Source: Porites lobata (Eukaryota > Cnidaria > Anthozoa > Scleractinia > Poritidae). Taken from it: a stretch of DNA of 64,000 bases. The translations under genes were made by a program, and so were the position numbers. The DNA lies in assembly GCA_942486035.1 (NCBI GenBank), contig CALNXK010000013.1, positions 4,639,501-4,703,500 on the forward strand, in the 5' to 3' direction. Under the pieces are notes generated by a model. That model saw nothing but the letters and a program-made list of their open reading frames with translations, had not been told where the DNA came from and did not search any database. Position 1 is the first letter of the stretch. The number at the start of each line of letters is the position of its first letter. Positions 57,875 through 64,000 of this stretch are shown here, one piece after another.

Positions 57875-59398
57875 TGCCGATTCACGCCATCGTCCAATCA
57901 AAAGTCGGACAAGGCAAGGGGCGCTTTGACTTAAATTCCCCGAATATTCTCTAATACAAATAGCTCTTTAAAAATCCCGACTGTAAGTTTGTTTATTTGT
58001 TTCTTTTTTTTTCACAACATAAACCAAAATATAAATAAATTTGTGAATAAAAAAAAGCAGAGTCCAGTTTATTGTGCACTGGCTTTTTATAGCCAGTTCA
58101 CTATTTTCATGGTCATGAAAAGGTTAACAGCAAGTTTTAGCAAGACAAACAAAACATTCTGTCAAGTATGTTCAATGAAGTGAATAATGAACCGTATTTC
58201 AATATTTGGAGAACAATCACCAGTGCGGACGTATGCAACTGGCCAATCTACCTGTCTGGACGTATGCACGTGGGCACTTGAGTAATTGTCTAGTAAGGTT
58301 AACAAAATTATCACACGGAAAAGCTTTATTGTAGACCAGGAAAACGCGGCCTTCTATACTAAAGCTTTGTTATTGTTGTTTGTTTAAAAGTAAAGCAATA
58401 GTTTCAATAATGCAGCCATAAGGAACGAAAATGCATATATGACCAAGCTTAAGGAGGGGGCTTGCTATGCTGAGGGAGAACAGCAAAATCTTGGCTCTCT
58501 TTTCCCATTAAAGACCTATGTTGAGTATTTGAGGAGAGGGGATCTATGAAGGTAAGGTCAATTTCCCAAGTGGCAAGCAAATCATTGATTCCAAGCAAAA
58601 CTGTAAAATAAAATTCAGATCTACACTAGAAACAAAGAAGAGGCACCAATAAAAAGAATGACAAAACTGGAAGAAAGTATTCAAAATTCACGACAAAAAA
58701 GTTTGAATTTCACAAACTGTAGTTCATAAACTGATTGAAACTCTGAACTACGTAAGGAAGGCAGTTCGACCTAATCACAATGTCTGTTTATTATTTTTAG
58801 CAACGCTCAGTTCGGAATTCAATTTAAAATAATAAAAGTTTAAGATGCATTCCCAGCCTTTTCAGGGGAGATAAATTTGAAAGTTTTCCTGTGAGAGTAA
58901 AGCCCCCGAACCCCTTAGCTGTATTCAGAACTGTGGAAATGATTTGGCAGAACTGAAGGGTTTGGGTGGATTTTATAAAGTGTGCGCAAAAAATCCTGGC
59001 TACGCCCTTGATGACTCTTAATTTTTGCCGTTTTCGATACTAAGCAGTCCAAGTCGTTAAAGGCCTGGCCTTATTGTTCATAATAGGTGGTTGAACTAGC
59101 AACAATAATTTGCCCTGTAACAGGTAATTGTCTATACCTTAATCTATACTCTCTTATTAGGCAGTTTCATTTCTTGGTGTTGCGGCCGAGTTCGATTATC
59201 AAATGACAATAAAAAAGATAGAATAGAAATTGAACAATACCCTCCCCAAGAAACAATAGCTACCAAACAAAACAATGGTTTCGGTAGCACCGAGAAACCC
59301 CGCCTTTTCATGAGCACCAAATTCTAAACCGAAACAAAATGCGACATACTTTAAGGTAACGATAAACTGCGGCCACACAGTCAAACTGTGAAACAGTG
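57875..59398. other. AT-rich DNA, no supported gene
   Basis: The ORFs (57989-58183 plus, 59199-59384 minus) are low-complexity. A repeated GGACGTATGCA word occurs at about 58228 and 58258. Confidence 0.3.
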
Positions 59399-59400
59399 TA

Positions 59401-59506
59401 CCGTAAAGGAGGGAGGGAGGAAGGAGGGGCGATTTAACGGAGGGTTTTTTGCGTCACTGGTTTGGGGGGCTTATATTTGGAGGGGCTTAGTTTCCGAATT
59501 TTGCGG
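59401..59506. mobile_element. short TA-flanked MITE related to 4006-4189
   Basis: The left end CCGTAAAGGAGGG and the right end read inward CCGCAAAATTCGGAAACTAA are flanked by TA (59399-59400 and 59507-59508). The right half shares GGGGCTTATATTTGGAGGGG with the element at 4006. It is 106 bp with a purine-rich interior. Confidence 0.55.
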
Positions 59507-59583
59507 TATGTTATAATTGTGTTCAGTCGGCAATTGGGCTAAGTTGGATTGTATTAAGAAAAAAGTTACGTTCCATATAATAT

Positions 59584-59972
59584 CAGAGACCTTTGAGATC
59601 AAGGTTTAGCCATCTTACTGAAAATGGCAAACCGCGGTTTGCGGTTAGAGGTTTAACGTTAGCCGTCAGCCCATATTTGGGATTTAAGATTCGCGGATAG
59701 TAGCTCGAGGCCGCCATACATGTATTTGTTTTCATCCATTCTTTCACTTCCGTTTTAGCTGAGAAATCGTCTTCAAAATTACGTTTCTATGAAAAAGAAT
59801 TCGATAATTAATACTAAAGGGAAAGTGTTCTAAAAAGTAGAATTTCCTCGCAACCTTGCGGTAAATCAGTTACCTCTAGAATGTGGTCTTGCCATAAAAA
59901 CGTTAACCTCAAGCCGCAAACCTGACGGACGTTCGCAGTTTGTGGGAAGCCCAAAAACCTCGAAGGTCTCTG
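59584..59972. mobile_element. CAGAGACCTT-ended MITE (389 bp)
   Basis: The left end CAGAGACCTTTGAGATCAAG and the right end read inward CAGAGACCTTCGAGGTTTTT share 15 of the first 16 terminal bases. Inner words GGTTTGCGG and GAGGTTTAACG / GAGGTTAACG are also inverted. There is no ORF and no clear target duplication. Confidence 0.65.
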
Positions 59973-60116
59973 ATGTTATTATGTAACTGCTACTTTTATT
60001 TCATTAATTACTGAGTGGTATCTTATCAGGTGGATTTTAAATCGCCCGTATTTTACTGTTTGCACGTTATAAATGGGGATGCAAAGCTCTTATACTTCTT
60101 GATTGTTTCTTTGCAG

Positions 60117-60202
60117 TTAAGGTCTTATTTAAGAAAATGATTGATGTGAAGACTTAACGCGCTGTTATAAGTGGCAAACTCCTCGCGTCCACATTTTCTA
60201 AG
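60117..60202 (+). other. exon-like segment, no ORF
   Basis: The acceptor TTCTTGATTGTTTCTTTGCAG is followed by 86 bp and a donor (AAG, then GTAAGG). The only ATG is closed after seven codons. It is a candidate untranslated or non-coding RNA exon, and unsupported otherwise. Confidence 0.25.
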
Positions 60203-60589
60203 GTAAGGTTGTCTGGCGCCTACATATCACTTGGATTTATTTGTGACGAACGATTCAAGAAAAATCAGTAAAATGAGAATCAACCATAAAACAAAACCTA
60301 TAAAAAAAGACTTTAAAGAAAATACATTTGTGGCTTTCATTTCTGTGGTTTGTAAAGGTGAAAGGTGTCGATGGCATCTTTTGTCGCTTTTGCGTTTTAT
60401 GGCCGTCAACTAAAACCTAATTTCTAATCAAAATACTTAGTTACTTGCTCATTCATCCATTCATTCATTTATCTGTGTATTTATATATTTATTTACTTAG
60501 TCAGTTTGATAGTTAGTTAGTTATTTGGTCAGTTAGTTGTCAATTTATTTGTCAAGACCTCGAAAGACCCTAAAACTTTAGAGTTCAAA

Positions 60590-61865
60590 AAGAGAACGAG
60601 TACGAGTACGAGATTTAACTTAAAATTTTTGCGCGTGTTCTTAAAAGAACAGACATGTACACCCTGGAAAGCTTCGTTTTACTTTTTTTCACCAAAAAAG
60701 TTAGTACGGTTAATTGCCCCCGCAGGGATTTCGCCTTCCCGAGGAGGCACCCTAGTAACTCGCGCGTATATTAAGGAAAGTACTTACAGTTGAAACATAC
60801 AGTCAGTATGCCAGAAAAAATCTCTATTTGCTTGAACAGGGGCCGCGAGGAATCGGTAGGTAATGATGACGTTTCTATTGTTTGCGCCCGCAAGTACGAA
60901 ATGGTTAGGATGACGTAAAGAGAGAAAATCCCGAAGGGATCCCTCAGGTAGATTTTGTGAAAGTTTATTATGCAGTCATACTTCGATACTCTTTTGCGTT
61001 ACGTGTTATCAGTGACATTCTGTGGAGCAGTTGTTTTGAAAGTTATGGACCAAAAGACACTCGTTAAGCGCACTTGAAGTTATAAGGTGCGTATAACTGT
61101 GTATATATAAAAACACTTGGAGAGTTTGCCAGACACGAGTTCACAAATCTTTCATTTGAAACTTTGCCAGACATTCTTTCTCTTTCTTTGACCGAAATAA
61201 AACTCAGCCCCAAACAAGTAAGGCGAGCGGATCAACGGCTAGCTTCTCAATAGGAGAACGATGGACGATTACAGAAATTCGCTGACAATCAAATTCTGTG
61301 CTGACTTATTCCCTGCTCAAAGATGTCCTTCCGCTACAAAGTTTAAAATAAGACTAGAATGCGCGAGCGTGAATTGATCAAAGGTCCTTTTAATTTCTAA
61401 GGCTTACTTTCTGTTAAATAAAATGAACTGAATCAGAATGTCTCTTTTTCCAAATCTAAACTCTGACAGACACTCGGACTCGGTCATCTTATTCAGGTTG
61501 AATAATCTTCGTACAGAAAGCAGGTGTTTTTCCCCTCGAAAAGGTCCGACAACACAAAAAATTCTTCATCGTCAATTAAATTAGACGTACGGCTTAAAAA
61601 ATAAGATCTTGCTTTGTTTATAAAGACGCCATTGCGAAAAACTTTGTTGCGACCGAACATCACAATTTTACATTTGTGTTTACATTCAGTGTGCTCGTCG
61701 TCCACCTACCGACCGACTGCATCTTAATTTTCCTTAAGTTTGCTTTTTCCCGCCGAAACCGACGTTCTCGTTCCAGTCTTTTCCCAGTCAACAGACTTCG
61801 TCGTGGTTCGTAAGTTCCCTAATCTCGTACTCGTAGTCGTTCTCGTGGGTCAGACGTCGGACTTT
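60590..61865. mobile_element. probable longer relative of the 43580 MITE
   Basis: The left part (GAACGAGTACGAGTACGAGA and, to 60712, TTTTTGCGCGTGTTC, GGAAAGCTTC, AAAAAAGTTAGTACGG) matches the 43580-43940 element in reverse. At 61820-61850 the words AATCTCGTACTCGTAGTCGTTCTC are the inverse of the left end. The pair may bound one 1.3-kb element or be two fragments. No transposase is seen inside. Confidence 0.4.
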
Positions 61866-61900
61866 TCATGTAACGAAACTAACTGGATAAGTTCGAATTT

Positions 61901-62661
61901 GGAGCGACACTGGCGCGATTAAACAATCTCCGGTTAAACAATGATAAGACTGAACTCCTCGTTCTGCACGCTAAACATCGCCCCAAGCCACCATTAGATT
62001 CGATTACTGTCGGTGATGCTACTGTGGAGCCCACATCCAGCGCACGGAACAGTGGTGCCGTCTTCGACGATACCATGAGTTTCGAGGAACACGTCGACGT
62101 CAATGAACTATGCAGGACTGCTTTTTATCACATCAGAAACATTAGTCGTATACGTCCATGCCTTAGTATTGACTCAACCAAAACACTAGTGCATGCATTA
62201 GTAACGTCTCGCTTAGATCATTGTAATTCGCTTCTCTAGGCCTACCTGATTATCTTATTCAGAGACTACAATATGTAATGAACGCGGCGGCCAAAGTGAT
62301 CACTTACAAGCGAAAGTTTGATCATGTCACACCACTACTTATTGAGCTACACTGGCTCCCCGTCAGTCAGCGTATTGTTTTTAAGATCTTATTGTACACC
62401 CTTAAAGCACTCCATGGTGCGACTCCAACGTACTTGACTGAGCTCATCAGTCCTTATGTTCCTAGGCGAGCTCTTAGGTCCGCTGACCAACTTCTACTGG
62501 AACAGCCAACGCACAAGCTCAAATTGATTGGCTTGAGGGCTTTCTCAGTGTGCGCGCCTTACCTCTGGAACTCGCTTCCATTTGAGATTAAAAGCAGCGC
62601 ATCTGTCTCTATCTTTAAAGCTAAGCTTAAGACCTATCTTTTTCGACAAGCATATTTTTAG
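61901..62661 (+). pseudogene. CR1/L2-type LINE reverse transcriptase, C-terminal part, frameshifted
   Basis: The frame from about 61901 reads NNLRLNNDKTELLVL, then VTSRLDHCNSLL, stopping at TAG (62237). A two-base loss there shifts the continuation (GLPDYLIQRLQ) to the frame of 62278-62661, which reads VITYKRKFDHVTPLL, LHWLPVSQRIVFKILLY and ends FKAKLKTYLFRQAYF. This order (LDHCNSLL-YGLPDYLI-LHWLP-ALHG) is the 3' end of CR1/L2-family LINE ORF2, including the C-terminal region after the catalytic core. The catalytic YADD box and endonuclease are absent, so it is a dead, 5'-truncated copy. Confidence 0.85.
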
Positions 62662-62820
62662 ACTTTCAATTTTTTTTCTTTTTTTGGTTTTTAGGACTTT
62701 TAGACTTTTGGTTTTTTTCGATTCGTAGGATTTTTTACATTTTTTAGTGTATAGATGCTAATATATTTGACACTGTAAAGCGCATTTAGGCGTTAGGAAA
62801 ATGCGCTACAGAAATAAATA

Positions 62821-62866
<46 letters not shown>
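62662..62866 (+). mobile_element. LINE 3' untranslated region, stem-loop and (ATT)n tail
   Basis: After the stop come T-rich sequence and a stem-loop (AGCGCATTT ... AAAATGCGCT, about 62778-62807). AAATAAATAATTT and an (ATT)n tail to 62866 follow. This arrangement is the classical recognition end of CR1/L2 LINEs. The tail runs directly into the Harbinger-type fragment at 62867. Confidence 0.75.
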
Positions 62867-63056
62867 GACGTCTGATTCAGACGGCGCACCGTGTGTCGAG
62901 TTTAAGTTAAGTTCTAAAAAAGTTCGGAAGACTCTGTCGAACTTTTGCCGCGCTAAAACTTCCGTACCAAATTGATTCAGGCGCCGCTCTTTTGCCGTAC
63001 TTAATTCATCAGTTAGGTTGATCGGCACATGAGTGGAGCGGCGTCTGAACCGGGCC
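62867..63056. mobile_element. Harbinger-type MITE, second copy, left end damaged
   Basis: The right end read inward is GGCCCGGTTCAGACGCCGCT beside TTA (63057-63059), as in the copy at 28812. The left end keeps only GATTCAGACGGCGC near 62873, preceded by GACGTCT and the LINE's (ATT)n tail. The GGCCCGGTT tip is missing on this side. Confidence 0.6.
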
Positions 63057-63059
63057 TTA

Positions 63060-64000
63060 GAATCAAGAGCTCTATTATCTGCATAAGAAGTAGTTGTCGT
63101 GCAGAGTCAAGGTGAAAATGCGTTTGAAAATGAACGAAAGAGTAGTCGCTTAACCCGCTTGTAAATGTATCAAAAAGTACTTCCTTTTTGCATAAATGAT
63201 GAATAAAAAAAGACTAAAGGAGTTTTTCAGTAAATTTATCTTAAACATCAAGGAGGGAAAGAAAAAATGTGTTCCCTAAATCCTCCATGAGTAAAAGATT
63301 AAATGAATAAGCTATCTTAAAGCTCAATTGAAACATTGTCAAAAATATGCTAATTTTGGTCCAAAATGGTTTTGTATTGTAAGTACTGTTTTGAAGATTA
63401 CTTTCTCATCGATCTTTTTTTTTTTCTCTGAGCGCGTGAAAAAAGGTAAATTGGATTGAAGGAGTCTAAACTATTAAACACTAGAAACATTTATGGACTC
63501 AAAAACCAGTTTATCAACAATCTGCAGCTCCTTATCGTTTTGAAATGAAGATTGTTTGCAGTCCATCTGATCATCCCCAAGGTGCGTGACAAGTTAGCTG
63601 ATAATCGAATATGCCAGTCTCCTGCGGCGGTCTTTTGGTGCTTACGAAACAAGAACAAAAATAACGTGCTCGCTTTCGCGTATTGGCCATTGAATTCTTC
63701 TTAGACATCAACTTTAAAAATACATCCGAGTTATTTATTTATTTTTTTACAAAATGAGGGGATTTGTTTTGTTCAAAATTTATAGAAACTGTTGATAAAA
63801 CATTTCTTATTTGCAATTTTACATTAAATCCGGCCAGTCCACGATGCTTTCGTAGATGCTGTTTGGTCACGATTTGTTCAATAAAGAGTCTAATATTCCT
63901 TTGCTTGTATTCGGAAAACGTAAACAAACACTGGCTCTTGTAGCACTTAACGAATCCATTTGATAAGTTCGGTACACGCGCCTTTTTTCATGCTAAATGA
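63060..64000. other. AT-rich DNA, no supported gene
   Basis: The ORF at 63739-63927 (minus) has no recognisable domain. No bounded repeat was seen. Confidence 0.3.

Noticed and set aside
62786..63028. 80-codon minus-strand ORF with a poly-Asn run
   Set aside because: It translates the (ATT)n LINE tail and MITE DNA.

Overview
This window reads as nuclear DNA of an animal, most likely an anthozoan cnidarian such as a stony coral or a relative. It is AT-rich. Its one complete gene is cut into 13 small exons with GT-AG introns, and the space between genes is filled with old DNA-transposon, LINE, SINE and LTR remnants. Many of the short inverted-repeat elements resemble families I remember from coral genomes. 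That is memory and was not checked by a search. Bacterial features (operons, CRISPR, insertion sequences) are absent, and the long antisense ORFs do not behave like genes.

Layout. From 1 to 2500 there is a pogo-like element and a LINE tail. Positions 2594-2977 (minus) hold the first coding exon of a large protein with an N-myristoylation motif and the start of a DUF4062 domain; the rest of that gene is not seen and probably lies left of the window. From 3000 to 9100 there is a foldback element, a TA-flanked MITE, a 1.2-kb hAT-type element with a perfect 8-bp target duplication, and an inverted-repeat element with a near-perfect 9-bp duplication. Positions 9138-18772 (minus) carry a complete glyoxylate/hydroxypyruvate reductase gene (GRHPR). 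Its 13 exons join without a frame error into 331 codons, and its introns hold several MITEs. The predicted protein ends in AKL, a consensus peroxisomal signal.

From 19000 to 33500 mobile elements dominate. They include a MITE with a 9-bp duplication, a poly(A) retroposon with a 17-bp duplication, a 1.6-kb terminal-repeat element carrying a decayed HIRAN-like gene, a 1.4-kb terminal-repeat element carrying a small CRICG protein resembling the N-terminal region of RAG1, a Harbinger-type MITE sitting in a LINE relic, and a possible Crypton-type first exon. From 33500 to 50000 the DNA is mostly featureless and AT-rich. The exceptions are a 377-bp hairpin built from inverted arrays of a 20-bp repeat and a nest of TA-flanked elements at 45437-46890. 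From 50600 to 64000 there is a MITE, a decayed Ty3/Gypsy pol relic, a pogo-like MITE split by a LINE tail, an unidentified 3'-terminal coding exon, a tRNA-derived SINE, further MITEs, a frameshifted CR1/L2-type LINE 3' half, and a second Harbinger-type copy.

Only GRHPR is a complete gene here. It detoxifies glyoxylate and hydroxypyruvate. The DUF4062 gene is probably a scaffold or NTPase of the NPHP3/TEP1 type. I see no functional link between the two. The rest is mobile DNA, and the most unusual cargo is in the elements at 23875-25451, 29566-30986 and 39927-40303.
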